64,000 nucleotides of DNA from Ewingella sp. CoE-038-23 (GCF_040419245.1 NZ_JAZHOH010000001.1:3472001-3536000), one strand, 5' to 3'. Shown: positions 23,446 through 30,467, numbered from the stretch's first letter. Notes: generated from the letters alone by a model not told the origin. Program-made: numbers and translations.

Positions 23446-24848
23446 CAGAAACCGCCTTGTTTTTTGGCTGACTTCTTCTCATTTTCAGCTGCACGGTTGC
23501 GCGCCTGAACCTGATCACAGTCGTAGATAGCTCCATGGCGCTGCTCAACGTGAACCACACCACCTTCTCCATGACGGTTAAGCCTTAGAAGAAGCTCGGT
23601 TTCTTGCTGATTGGCGTCTTCGTCATAAGCACCTTCGCGGTAAATTCCCAGCCAGTAGTCGCAGTCCTGCTCTATCTGTCCTGTGTCACGTGAGTCGCTT
23701 GGTAAGGGGCGTTTGTTGGTTCGCTTCTCAAGGTCGCGGTTAAGCTGAGTCAGGAGAACGACGACGCAATCCAACTCTTTGGCAAGGTTCTTCAGTCCCT
23801 TGGTGATCATGCCGTATGCCAAGTCGTTGCGGTCAGCCTTCTCGGCTTTCATCAACGTCAGGTAATCGACCAGAATCATTCCAACCACACCTCGCTCACG
23901 CTTGATACGGCGGCACTCTGAAACGATATGAGCCAATGACAAGCCCGGCGTGTCATCGATGTACAGGTTACCGTTGGTTGCCAAATCAAGCCCCTTGGCA
24001 GATGCCAGTGCGAACCGGTTGTCATCGTAGCCGTCGAGATAGAAGTTCTTGCTGGAAACGCCAGAGATTTGGGTGATCATCCGCTCTGCAAGTTGCAGGT
24101 CAGGCATCTCAAGGCTGAAGGCTAGTGCCGGTAGGTTCTCGTTGATTGCGCAGTTGATAGCCATTTTGAGATAGAGCGTTGTCTTTCCCATCTTTGGTCT
24201 GGCACCAACAACGAACAGCGACCCTTTCACGATGCGCTTAGGCTCAAGCATGTCATCCAGTGATTGAATGCCGCTTGTTAGGCCTATGGCGCTCTGCTCT
24301 CCAGAAAGGCGATCACTTACAACATCACACCAGTCCTCGAACACGTCGCTGAACTTACGCAGACCGCGAACACTTCCAGTCTTTGCATGGTCGGTGATTT
24401 GGGTGAAGAGACTCTGCGCCGCCTCAAACTTCTCTTCTGCCGTCATGCCGTCATTGGCGTAAAACAGCTCAGTGATTTTATTTGCCTTCTCAATCCCGTA
24501 ACGCTTCATGGCTCTGTCGCGAACGATTGTTGCGTAGTTCACGATGTTTGCCGCGCTTGGGGTGCTCTTTTGAAGTTGGGCCAGATATCCGAAACCTCCT
24601 ACTGTATCCAGTTCGCCTTTAGCTTCCAGAGAGTCTGAAACGGTGATCAGGTCGATTGGTCGCTGCTGGGAATTCAAGCTGCGAAGTTCGTCGTAGATGA
24701 TTCGGTGTGGTCGGTTGTAAAACGATTCAGAACGCAGAGTAGAGAACACTTTCTGGCAGCGGTCGCTCCCATCATCCAGCATCAGGCCACCCAGCACGCT
24801 TTGCTCTGCTTCCACACTATGCGGGGGAAGCATCAGGTTATCGGTCAT
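23445..24848 (-). CDS. DnaB-type replicative helicase
   Basis: 467 aa from ATG at 24846-24848, with GGGAG. The N-terminal domain has 'PPHSVEAEQSVLGGLMLD'. The RecA-like motor has Walker A 'VGARPKMGKTTLYLKMA', Walker B 'MILVDYLTLMKAEKADRND' and 'VVLLTQLNRDLEKRTNKRP', then 'SRDTGQIEQDCDYWLGIYRE'. It is a phage-encoded DnaB, like P22 gp12, rather than a host-helicase loader like lambda P. The upstream gene is the likely origin-binding protein. Confidence 0.95.
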   Translation of the reverse strand: MTDNLMLPPHSVEAEQSVLGGLMLDDGSDRCQKVFSTLRSESFYNRPHRIIYDELRSLNSQQRPIDLITVSDSLEAKGELDTVGGFGYLAQLQKSTPSAANIVNYATIVRDRAMKRYGIEKANKITELFYANDGMTAEEKFEAAQSLFTQITDHAKTGSVRGLRKFSDVFEDWCDVVSDRLSGEQSAIGLTSGIQSLDDMLEPKRIVKGSLFVVGARPKMGKTTLYLKMAINCAINENLPALAFSLEMPDLQLAERMITQISGVSSKNFYLDGYDDNRFALASAKGLDLATNGNLYIDDTPGLSLAHIVSECRRIKRERGVVGMILVDYLTLMKAEKADRNDLAYGMITKGLKNLAKELDCVVVLLTQLNRDLEKRTNKRPLPSDSRDTGQIEQDCDYWLGIYREGAYDEDANQQETELLLRLNRHGEGGVVHVEQRHGAIYDCDQVQARNRAAENEKKSAKKQGGF

Positions 24849-25722
24849 CCTTGTCTCCCTCTCTGACCAGTAGGTAAGTTTCGTCATTCAGGAAGTACTC
24901 AAGGCCTTTCTTGTGCCACGTCTTTCCAGAACGCGCATCAGGTCGGTCTTCAAGCATCCAGCGACAGTTTGTTGAGATGTAGCCTAGGTATGCCTTCCAG
25001 CTGTCTAGCGTGAATGGCTGCCCATCAAGTTGGCGGGTTATCTTGCTGGCTTTCGACCAGAAGGTGCGAATCAGGTTTCTGCGCTTGTCGCTGATTGCTC
25101 TGATGGCTTTCGCTTCAGGGAGAATCTCGTGATAGGCATCAATCACATCTTCACAACTGAATGACGGTTTTTTCTTTTCAGGTGTGGCGGCGGATGATGG
25201 AGTCTCTATTACGTTAGTAATAGAGTTATTAGTTAATTCTTTAGTTATGGATTTCCGTTGGATTTCCGTTGGATTAACCACCTCTTGCAGCCTTGCCACA
25301 AGCGGCTCTCCGTTGGACTTTTCTTGGATTTCCTTTGGACTAAAAATTGACTGAAACTCATCATATTTGACCAGTGTTATTCGAGTGAAATTGCGCCCGA
25401 ATGACTCCTTGGTGATCATCCCGTTTCGGGAGAATGTCTCCAACAAACTCTTCACTTTGTTATCTGAAATGCCAGTCTCAGTAACCAGTGTCGGCCGCCC
25501 AGTGAGAAACTGACCGCGCCCTATCATGATGCTGCCGATATCAGTTTGAACTTGCTTTGATTCATAGTTGGCTTTCATCACGAAGTGAAGCCACAGGTGA
25601 ACCGCCTGAGAGTCCTTGTAAAGCTTGCTGTCCATGAATTGTCTATGCATGAGGGCAAACCCCTTACCGGTTGCCTCCGGCCTTACTGTGTCTGGTTGGC
25701 GGAACGCCAGTACGTTACTCAT
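24838..25722 (-). CDS. Phage replication initiator (O-like)
   Basis: 294 aa, GAGAGG site. The N-terminal winged-helix half contains 'GFALMHRQFMDSKLYKDSQA', 'IGRGQFLTGRPTLVTETGIS' and 'NKVKSLLETFSRNGMITKE'; a Lys/Asn/Glu linker (residues 130-190) spans the iterons; the C-terminal half ('FWSKASKITRQLDGQPFTLD', 'WRMLEDRPDARSGKTWHKKG'-like text) should contact the helicase. This matches the layout of lambda O and P22 gp18. The helicase start overlaps its 3' end. Confidence 0.82.
   Translation of the reverse strand: MSNVLAFRQPDTVRPEATGKGFALMHRQFMDSKLYKDSQAVHLWLHFVMKANYESKQVQTDIGSIMIGRGQFLTGRPTLVTETGISDNKVKSLLETFSRNGMITKESFGRNFTRITLVKYDEFQSIFSPKEIQEKSNGEPLVARLQEVVNPTEIQRKSITKELTNNSITNVIETPSSAATPEKKKPSFSCEDVIDAYHEILPEAKAIRAISDKRRNLIRTFWSKASKITRQLDGQPFTLDSWKAYLGYISTNCRWMLEDRPDARSGKTWHKKGLEYFLNDETYLLVREGDKDDR
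25201..25339. other. Candidate replication origin: 11-bp iterons and AT-rich tract
   Basis: Inside the initiator gene TTCCGTTGGA occurs at 25253 and 25264, CTCCGTTGGA at 25308, TTTTCTTGGA at 25319 and TTCCTTTGGA at 25330, each group with an 11-base period. An AT-rich stretch (25203-25248) lies beside the first group. Lambda ori has the same plan inside gene O. Confidence 0.6.
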
Positions 25723-25876
25723 GTCGCTTACCTCTCGCTTTCACGTCGCGGAATATCTCCGCAAACTTGCGACCAAACGAAGGGTTGTCATTGCAGACCA
25801 TCAGTAACTCATCTGGAAGCGCTGCCCGCTGCTGAACTCTCTCAGGGGGCTGGCGTGATTTTCTCTTTTGGTGCAT
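25715..25876 (-). CDS. Small basic protein between cII and the initiator gene
   Basis: 53 aa starting MHQKRKSRQPPERVQQRAAL, with an AGGAGTAATT site before the ATG at 25874-25876; the stop overlaps the initiator ATG region by eight bases. N-terminus strongly basic, C-terminus 'FGRKFAEIFRDVKARGKRHE'. A short ORF at this place is common in lambdoid phages. Function unknown. Confidence 0.6.
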   Translation of the reverse strand: MHQKRKSRQPPERVQQRAALPDELLMVCNDNPSFGRKFAEIFRDVKARGKRHE

Positions 25877-25908
25877 AATTACTCCTGTGAATAGATCCAG
25901 TAATTCGC

Positions 25909-26238
25909 TTAGGCCTCGAAACTGTTAGCGCAGTTCGGGGCCTTTTCATTTGTGGTGTACTCAAGCCATGCACGAGTGCAATCAGCCATGAACTTGAAGT
26001 GCTCAAAGCTAATCTTCTTCTCCCCTTCCATGACGAAATCCTTAACCCCACTTGCGGCTAAGTTATCCATCAGTTCTGGGTACTTCTCAGTGCGACGTAG
26101 AACGGTTGAATCAGCGATGTTAAGCAACTTAGCCACTACCGTTTGACGGGTTGAGCTAAGCGCTTGGTGAGCCGATGAGAGCAAGTGTCGGCTGATGAAT
26201 TCAACCGCTCCGCTTTTGCGTGGTTTTGCTAATTCCAT
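25909..26238 (-). CDS. cII: CII transcriptional activator
   Basis: 109 aa. 'LSSTRQTVVAKLLNIADSTV' followed by 'LRRTEKYPELMDNLAASGV' is the CII helix-turn-helix; the C-terminal part is longer than in lambda CII. It lies directly after cro and boxA on the PR transcript, as expected. It would activate the establishment promoter for cI and decide lysogeny. The establishment promoter itself was not located. Confidence 0.88.
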   Translation of the reverse strand: MELAKPRKSGAVEFISRHLLSSAHQALSSTRQTVVAKLLNIADSTVLRRTEKYPELMDNLAASGVKDFVMEGEKKISFEHFKFMADCTRAWLEYTTNEKAPNCANSFEA

Positions 26239-26340
26239 TTGTAATACTTCCAGTGTTGAATAATTAGTTGGGTACGTGGTTTATCCGTGGGATTGACCAC
26301 TGTTGTTTGTTCCCCACATTGCGGCAGGGAGGCTAAGGCT

Positions 26341-26351
26341 GTTAAAGAGCG
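26341..26351 (-). promoter_or_regulatory. boxA of nutR
   Basis: Minus strand CGCTCTTTAAC between cro and cII, an almost perfect boxA. A weak CCCTGC/GTGGGG hairpin follows about 20 bases later and may be boxB. It is the expected loading site for N on the PR transcript. Confidence 0.75.
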
Positions 26352-26358
26352 TTACTGC

Positions 26359-26586
26359 TTAGGCGGCCTTCTCAGCTGCCGTTATGTATCGTTGCGGGTA
26401 GAGAATTTCCATTTCGCTAATCAAGCCTTTGAAGTAGCGAGAAAGCTTTTCTGCTGTGTCGAGCGAGGTAACTTGGATGCCTCGTTCAATACGGCTTAGG
26501 TTTCCGACATCAAGATTGGTGGCTATTGCTACCTCGGCGATTGTCAGGCCTTTCTCTACACGCATTTTTCTCAGTGGGGTTTGCAT
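26359..26586 (-). CDS. cro: Cro-type repressor
   Basis: 75 aa from ATG at 26584-26586, with CGGAGG. 'TPLRKMRVEKGLTIAEVAIA' then 'TNLDVGNLSRIERGIQVTSL' is an XRE-type helix-turn-helix whose recognition helix ('DVGNLSRIERG') equals that of the divergent cI ('DVGNLSRLERG'), so both read the same operators. It represses cI and early promoters in the lytic phase. Confidence 0.9.
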   Translation of the reverse strand: MQTPLRKMRVEKGLTIAEVAIATNLDVGNLSRIERGIQVTSLDTAEKLSRYFKGLISEMEILYPQRYITAAEKAA

Positions 26587-26601
26587 AATTACCTCCGTTA
26601 A

Positions 26602-26664
26602 ATGCGCTATACGCATAATATGCGATAGTTTAATTTTGCGCAAGGCGCTTTGCGGGAAACGCAT
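26602..26664. promoter_or_regulatory. OR operators (three 15-bp sites)
   Basis: ATGCG-ctata-CGCAT at 26602-26616, TTGCG-caagg-CGCTT at 26636-26650, TTGCG-ggaaa-CGCAT at 26650-26664. The last two are adjacent; the first overlaps the PR start side and the second covers PR -35. The same motif recurs at OL. Confidence 0.8.
26615..26643 (-). promoter_or_regulatory. PR promoter (to cro, cII, replication)
   Basis: -35 TTGCGC (26638-26643), 17-base spacer, -10 TATTAT (26615-26620) on the minus strand, flanked and overlapped by operators. Confidence 0.8.
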
Positions 26665-26678
26665 AAAAGGTTTTTAAT
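26650..26678 (+). promoter_or_regulatory. PRM promoter for leaderless cI mRNA
   Basis: -35 TTGCGG (26650-26655), 17-base spacer, -10 TTTAAT (26673-26678). The predicted start falls at or within a few bases of the cI ATG at 26685, and there is no ribosome site, so cI is probably leaderless from PRM as in lambda. Confidence 0.6.
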
Positions 26679-26684
26679 TAGGCT

Positions 26685-27374
26685 ATGAAAACTGGCGAAA
26701 GAATTAGAAAGCTCCGTTTAGAGCGAAAGATCACATTGCAGAAGCTGGCCGACATGATCGATAGCGATGTCGGAAACCTTTCACGCCTTGAGCGCGGCAA
26801 GCAGGGCTTTAGCGAGCCGCTACTGCAAAAGATTTCTGATGCATTGCGCGTCCCATTATCTGAGCTATTCTCTGATCAGGAAGATTCTGATACTGTAAAT
26901 AACTACAGTGTTAATTCACTTTCCAGATCTGGGAGAGATCATGTGTATAGGGTTGACGTTCTTAATGTTAATGCCAGTGCAGGAAGTGGAAGCGCGGCAG
27001 GCGACGTAATTGAAGTTATCAGGTCAATTGAGTACGTTCCAGAGCATGCCAAGGCGTTGTTCGGCAACAGGCCTGAAGGGTCTGTGATGCTAATCAATGT
27101 GAGGGGTGACTCGATGACTGGCACCCTTGAGCCTGGAGACCTGATTTTCGTAGACACGAAAGTCAATTTCTTCGATGGGGACGGAATTTACGTTTTTAAC
27201 TTCAATGGCGACACGTTCGTTAAGCGATTGCAGAAGGTAAAATTTGATCTGAAGGTAATCTCGGACAATAAGACCTACGAAACGTGGTCTCTAAGCAATG
27301 AAGAGATTGAAATGCTTCACGTGCAAGGCAAGGTTCTAATAAGCCAGTCCCAGCAGATTAGGCGGCATGGATGA
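26685..27374 (+). CDS. cI: CI prophage repressor with LexA/S24 self-cleavage domain
   Basis: 229 aa. N-terminal XRE helix-turn-helix (residues 5-60, 'LQKLADMIDSDVGNLSRLER'); C-terminal S24 domain with Ser 143 in 'VRGDSMTGTLEPGDLIFVDT' and Lys 180 in 'TFVKRLQ', the Ser-Lys dyad. Probable cleavage Ala-Gly in 'NASAGSGSAAGDVIE' (99-100 or 105-106). It keeps the prophage silent and is inactivated by RecA after DNA damage. A lipoprotein gene is coupled to its 3' end. Confidence 0.95.
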   Translation: MKTGERIRKLRLERKITLQKLADMIDSDVGNLSRLERGKQGFSEPLLQKISDALRVPLSELFSDQEDSDTVNNYSVNSLSRSGRDHVYRVDVLNVNASAGSGSAAGDVIEVIRSIEYVPEHAKALFGNRPEGSVMLINVRGDSMTGTLEPGDLIFVDTKVNFFDGDGIYVFNFNGDTFVKRLQKVKFDLKVISDNKTYETWSLSNEEIEMLHVQGKVLISQSQQIRRHG

Positions 27375-27928
27375 GCTTTCCAAAGCCCATATTGTTTTTC
27401 ATTACGGCGGCGATTATTTCTGGTTGCGACTCTAAAGCGGATGCTCCTTTTTCAACTCACTGGAATGCGGGCGAGCAACAATACGACTTTAAGTCACTGC
27501 CCAGCTTTCAGTCGTTACCGCAAAGTGACGGTAGAAATCTAATCTATGTTACTGCCCCACCCTCAGGCAGCCTTGGCAAAGGAGAATATAGATTTTACTT
27601 TAGCGGCAACAAGCTAAATCAGATCATCTATCGAACTTACGATATATCAGGAAGCGATAGCGAGGATTCAGCAAAGGCAAGGTATCAGGAGTTGAAGCTT
27701 GAGCTGACGAAGTTATACGGGGTTCCGGTTGGCGTTAATGAGCACGTGTACAACAAGAACTTCGAGTTTTTCCCCTGCATTACTAACAAATATTGTGGCG
27801 AATGGTCATCTGAGTTCGCCAATGGAACCACGAAGGCTCTGCTTTCCATAGGCATGGGTAAAAATGGTTCAGGATATGCAGAAGATAGAATCGCCGGCTC
27901 TGTTTCCATTGAGTTCAGCAAAAAATAA
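27371..27928 (+). CDS. Lipoprotein coupled to cI (lysogen-expressed)
   Basis: 185 aa, ATG overlapping the cI stop as ATGA, so it is made in the lysogen from PRM. N-terminus 'MSFPKPILFFITAAIISGC' is a lipoprotein signal with lipobox ISGC. The mature domain is soluble and beta-rich with two Cys ('FFPCITNKYCGEW') likely disulfide-bonded. No family recognised. Genes at this site often exclude other phages or alter the cell surface; here that is inference. A strong terminator follows. Confidence 0.8.
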   Translation: MSFPKPILFFITAAIISGCDSKADAPFSTHWNAGEQQYDFKSLPSFQSLPQSDGRNLIYVTAPPSGSLGKGEYRFYFSGNKLNQIIYRTYDISGSDSEDSAKARYQELKLELTKLYGVPVGVNEHVYNKNFEFFPCITNKYCGEWSSEFANGTTKALLSIGMGKNGSGYAEDRIAGSVSIEFSKK

Positions 27929-27960
27929 AATCCCCTCATCACAAGAATTATCCCAAATCA

Positions 27961-27982
27961 CCCGCATTTGCGGGTTTTTTTT
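27961..27982 (+). terminator. Terminator of the cI-lipoprotein operon
   Basis: CCCGCA-TT-TGCGGG followed by eight T. It keeps PRM transcription out of the PL region. Confidence 0.88.
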
Positions 27983-28061
27983 GCTTTTTTACCTCTGACG
28001 CAAAAAATATTTCTTATTTAAAAACATGAATATGCGTAAAAACACAAAGATAAATTCAATT

Positions 28062-28091
28062 ATGCGTTTGACGCATTTGCGCATAACGCAT
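28062..28091. promoter_or_regulatory. OL operators (two 15-bp sites)
   Basis: ATGCG-tttga-CGCAT (28062-28076) and TTGCG-cataa-CGCAT (28077-28091) abut and cover PL. A half site ATGCG (28032-28036) lies upstream. Confidence 0.82.
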
Positions 28092-28096
28092 ATATT
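28068..28096 (+). promoter_or_regulatory. PL promoter
   Basis: -35 TTGACG (28068-28073), exactly 17 bases, -10 TATATT (28091-28096), embedded in the OL operators. It drives N and the rightward early operon to int. Confidence 0.88.
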
Positions 28097-28166
28097 CAAT
28101 CCATCGAAACGAAACATCGATACGGCAGAAGGAACTTTGAGCCGTGTTGGACAGGGAGTCCGACTG

Positions 28167-28203
28167 CTTCTTTAACAATCAGATGGTATGCCGAAAGGTG
28201 TAC
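28167..28203 (+). promoter_or_regulatory. nutL: boxA and boxB candidate
   Basis: boxA-like CTTCTTTAACA (28167-28177) is followed after eight bases by GTATGCC-GAAA-GGTGTAC (28186-28203), a seven-pair stem with two G-T pairs and a GNRA loop, suited to the N arginine-rich helix. Located about 70 bases after the PL start. Confidence 0.62.
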
Positions 28204-28213
28204 ACCAAAGTGC

Positions 28214-28373
28214 AGTTGGCTTTGGGGTGAGCAGGTTGCGCGATAAGAGATGCGAGCCAAGCCACCTGAGAACAGTTCTAGCCTGCCAGTCGAAAGACGA
28301 ACGGATGCGAGCGAGCCTCACCAAGCCGTTGGAGTGCGGAAAGCAATAGACCCGCTCACCACCAAAGCTAACT
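28214..28373 (+). other. Long-range RNA helix in the N leader
   Basis: AGTTGGCTTTGGGGTGAGC (28214-28232) can pair with GCTCACCACCAAAGCTAACT (28354-28373), about 18 pairs with a small bulge, closing a 120-base domain. The 3' strand ends just before the N ribosome site. Lambda N has an RNase III-cut hairpin in the same place that controls N translation. Confidence 0.55.
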
Positions 28374-28389
28374 AACTGGAGTAATCCAC

Positions 28390-28644
28390 ATGAATGCAAA
28401 AGAACGCTGCAAGATGCGCAGAAAGCTTCGTAGAGCTTCTGAGCGTGAAGAATCACAGAAGGACATGAAGTTAGGCAAGAGCATCGCTACGAGCCTCTCA
28501 GGGTGTTCCAGTCGAGTTCTCAAGGCAACTATCTCACTCCCATTGAGATGTAAAGAACAGGCCAGCGCTGACAATATTTGCCTCGCAGATGTGGCAATTT
28601 TCAACGCTGGGTATCGTAAATCAAATCAAGTAACGGCGAGGTAG
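28390..28644 (+). CDS. N: Early antitermination protein N (P22-like)
   Basis: 84 aa, first gene after PL and nutL, with a CTGGAG site. The N-terminal arginine-rich motif 'NAKERCKMRRKLRRASERE' resembles P22 N ('NAKTRRHERRRKLA'), and the end 'VAIFNAGYRKSNQVTAR' resembles P22 N 'ALYAAGHRKSKQITAR' (both from memory). It binds boxB and with Nus factors makes polymerase pass early terminators. Confidence 0.88.
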   Translation: MNAKERCKMRRKLRRASEREESQKDMKLGKSIATSLSGCSSRVLKATISLPLRCKEQASADNICLADVAIFNAGYRKSNQVTAR

Positions 28645-28647
28645 GAA

Positions 28648-28809
28648 ATGAAGATTAGTGAAATGCCAGAACAAGTGCAGGTTGTAGCTGCACAATTACT
28701 AGCAACAAAACTCGACGAACATCTACTGTTCGCATCTGAAACTCGGACGGAAAAGGCAGAAAAAATCGCCCAAGCCGTCCGGAAAGCATTCGAATCACTT
28801 TATGATTAA
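28648..28809 (+). CDS. Small early protein after N
   Basis: 53 aa, GAGGTAGGAA site. 'MKISEMPEQVQVVAAQLLAT', then 'TEKAEKIAQAVRKAFESLYD': a small helical protein. Its stop abuts, base to base, the stop of an opposing gene. Function unknown. Confidence 0.65.
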   Translation: MKISEMPEQVQVVAAQLLATKLDEHLLFASETRTEKAEKIAQAVRKAFESLYD

Positions 28810-28977
28810 CTATCTAGTGCTGTTGATTCTTTCGTACTCTTCTACAAGCTTTTCGTAGGTAGCGATAACAAACGCACCTTCATTACCACCACCCAACTTT
28901 CCAGCCTTAATTAACTCAAGAACGATTTGCTGAGCCGCACCACGTGGAGAACTGGCTGGGTTGATTGTTTCTGACAT
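28810..28977 (-). CDS. Small gene antisense to the PL operon
   Basis: 55 aa on the opposite strand (MSETINPASSPRGAAQQIVL...), AAGGAAG site. Helical, with 'LELIKAGKLGGGNEGAFVI' and 'YEKLVEEYERINSTR'. It ends exactly where the preceding PL gene ends. It must have its own promoter; a pair of 13-base direct repeats lies just upstream. Small proteins with this SPRxAA start occur in other phages, from memory; no function known. Confidence 0.68.
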   Translation of the reverse strand: MSETINPASSPRGAAQQIVLELIKAGKLGGGNEGAFVIATYEKLVEEYERINSTR

Positions 28978-28991
28978 AAAAACTTCCTTAT

Positions 28992-29037
28992 TTTGACTGT
29001 GGAATGAACAGTCTACGATTTTCCTTTGACTGTGGAA
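28992..29037. repeat. 13-bp direct repeats 33 bp apart
   Basis: TTTGACTGTGGAA at 28992-29004 and again at 29025-29037, with an inverted ACAGTC between them (29008-29013). Placed immediately upstream of the antisense gene, like a double operator. No regulator is known. Confidence 0.7.
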
Positions 29038-29107
29038 AGCAGGGGAACCATGCGCCGGGCATGGATAAATATCCCGGCATTAATACACCTTACCGGAACC
29101 ATCCCCC

Positions 29108-29281
29108 ATGCGATTAACAAACACTTTAACCGGTGAGACCTTTCTCGTATCGAGGATGGCTAACCAGTACGAGTATGAAATTAAACAGATAGGCACAAGA
29201 ACCAAATTCCGCATGAATCATGAGCAGTATGCGGCTTATTTGCGCAAGCCTGAGATTGAGAGAGTTGAGGAGGAAGTATGA
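29108..29281 (+). CDS. Small early protein
   Basis: 57 aa starting MRLTNTLTGETFLVSRMANQ with weak ribosome site CCGGAA; its stop overlaps the next ATG as ATGA. 'NQYEYEIKQIGTRTKFRMNH' then 'EQYAAYLRKPEIERVEEEV'. The C-terminus is acidic. Not recognised. Confidence 0.6.
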   Translation: MRLTNTLTGETFLVSRMANQYEYEIKQIGTRTKFRMNHEQYAAYLRKPEIERVEEEV

Positions 29282-29640
29282 GTAAGTGGATTGATATCAG
29301 TGACGATTTACCGAAGGCCAATGAGTTTGTTTTTGTGGTTCGAAAATGGCGTGATGGAAGCCTTCACACCATCACGGCAAAAAGGAAATCAACCGAAGAG
29401 TTAACGGTTCATGAAGATGCAGGAAAGAATGCTTGGTGGGAAAGCAAAGATTCTATTTCAAGTTTCTCGGATTCAACCGTGGTCGCTTGGAGTGTTATTC
29501 CTGAGCAGCTACCACCTGCCTTCAACGGTGTAATTCTTCCACAGCAAGACAATAGCAATCGATACCCCCTTCCCTATGCGCATTCACTGAGTGCGCATCG
29601 TGATAAGCGCCACTTATCTCCCTCAACTTGTAATTATTAG
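29278..29640 (+). CDS. Early protein, DUF551-like start
   Basis: 120 aa, GAGGAGG site. 'MSKWIDISDDLPKANEFVF' recalls the W-I-x-x-x-D-x-L-P start of DUF551 proteins, followed by 'VVRKWRDGSLHTI' and 'VVAWSVIPEQLPPAF'. The last 25 residues are low-complexity. Its stop codon overlaps the base of a terminator hairpin. Confidence 0.62.
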   Translation: MSKWIDISDDLPKANEFVFVVRKWRDGSLHTITAKRKSTEELTVHEDAGKNAWWESKDSISSFSDSTVVAWSVIPEQLPPAFNGVILPQQDNSNRYPLPYAHSLSAHRDKRHLSPSTCNY

Positions 29641-29665
29641 GCTCACTTCGGTGGGCCGTTTTTTT
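29640..29665 (+). terminator. Early terminator (N-dependent readthrough)
   Basis: GGCTCAC-TTCG-GTGGGCC and T7. UUCG loop and strong stem make a good intrinsic terminator inside the PL operon. Confidence 0.78.
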
Positions 29666-29678
29666 AACTGGAGATGCT

Positions 29679-29819
29679 ATGAAAAAGACAACGAAAGAGA
29701 AGATTTACGAATTTTTAATCAAGTACGACCCAGCCGAGTTTGCTGATGAGCCATCTTCTAGGGAGCGAGCGGAGCACATCGCCAGTGAGCTGGAAAAGAT
29801 ATTAGACAGTGATAAGTAA
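29679..29819 (+). CDS. 46-residue early protein
   Basis: MKKTTKEKIYEFLIKYDPAE... with GGAG seven bases upstream. Charged, helical ('SSRERAEHIASELEKILDSD'). It is enclosed between two terminators. Function unknown. Confidence 0.6.
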   Translation: MKKTTKEKIYEFLIKYDPAEFADEPSSRERAEHIASELEKILDSDK

Positions 29820-29840
29820 CAGAGCATTTAGTTGCGACAG

Positions 29841-29863
29841 AGCCGCCTAACCGCGGCTTTTTT
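29841..29863 (+). terminator. Second early terminator
   Basis: AGCCGC-ctaacc-GCGGCT followed by T5, directly after the 46-residue gene. Confidence 0.72.
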
Positions 29864-29933
29864 AATGGATGTAAAAGCCAGTTCAAGAGCTGGCTCCTAC
29901 ATCAATTAACCAACCAATAAACCGGAGTATCCC

Positions 29934-30083
29934 ATGCATACCTATCAAGTATCGGGGTGGCCTTATGTGGGCTGCTCTGAATCTCTTCTCGACCGTATTT
30001 TTCGCAACGTTAAGAACGGCGCTCGCCGCTTAATCGAAATCCTTAACCAGCCGGGAGTTCCTCATGAAGCTTTCGCACTTTAA
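29934..30083 (+). CDS. 49-residue early protein
   Basis: MHTYQVSGWPYVGCSESLLD..., GGAG site before the ATG; its end overlaps the following 37-codon gene by 20 bases. 'DRIFRNVKNGARRLIEILNQ' is a basic amphipathic helix. Not recognised. Confidence 0.58.
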   Translation: MHTYQVSGWPYVGCSESLLDRIFRNVKNGARRLIEILNQPGVPHEAFAL

Positions 30084-30177
30084 CAAGGCGCAGGAGTTAT
30101 CACGCTTAGCTCAACTCACTGGCGACTCAAAAAAATGGCGAGTGGCAATGAAACTTCTTCGGAGGGCATTTAAATGA
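30064..30177 (+). CDS. 37-residue basic early protein
   Basis: MKLSHFNKAQELSRLAQLTG..., CCGGGAG site, stop overlapping the next ATG as ATGA. Very basic C-terminus ('KKWRVAMKLLRRAFK'). Could be a coupling leader or a small binding protein. Confidence 0.55.
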   Translation: MKLSHFNKAQELSRLAQLTGDSKKWRVAMKLLRRAFK

Positions 30178-30467
30178 AAACATCAGAAATCATCGCGCTT
30201 GAGAAGTTAATCAGCGGATTCACTGAGGTGGATAACGAGCAGGTCTATCAGCGAACTACTGAGCTTGACCGTGATGTGAAGCTTAGCCATATCCGTGGGC
30301 TTTTCGAGAAGGCCGGAATTTGCGATTTGGATGTCGTTACGCTTGGCGCAGCAATGGACTCCGTCGAGTTTCAGGAAAAGGCATCAGCGGCTATCTGGGA
30401 CTTACTCACTATCGTTGCTCAGTATGAGCGAGCACGGATGATTGCAGAGCACAGGGAGGCGGCATGA
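30174..30467 (+). CDS. Small protein preceding recT
   Basis: 97 aa, CGGAGGG site, overlapping recT as ATGA. 'MKTSEIIALEKLISGFTEVD', 'SVEFQEKASAAIWDLLTIVA'. All-helical. Sits where a recombination exonuclease often lies but is far too short for one. Confidence 0.65.
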   Translation: MKTSEIIALEKLISGFTEVDNEQVYQRTTELDRDVKLSHIRGLFEKAGICDLDVVTLGAAMDSVEFQEKASAAIWDLLTIVAQYERARMIAEHREAA

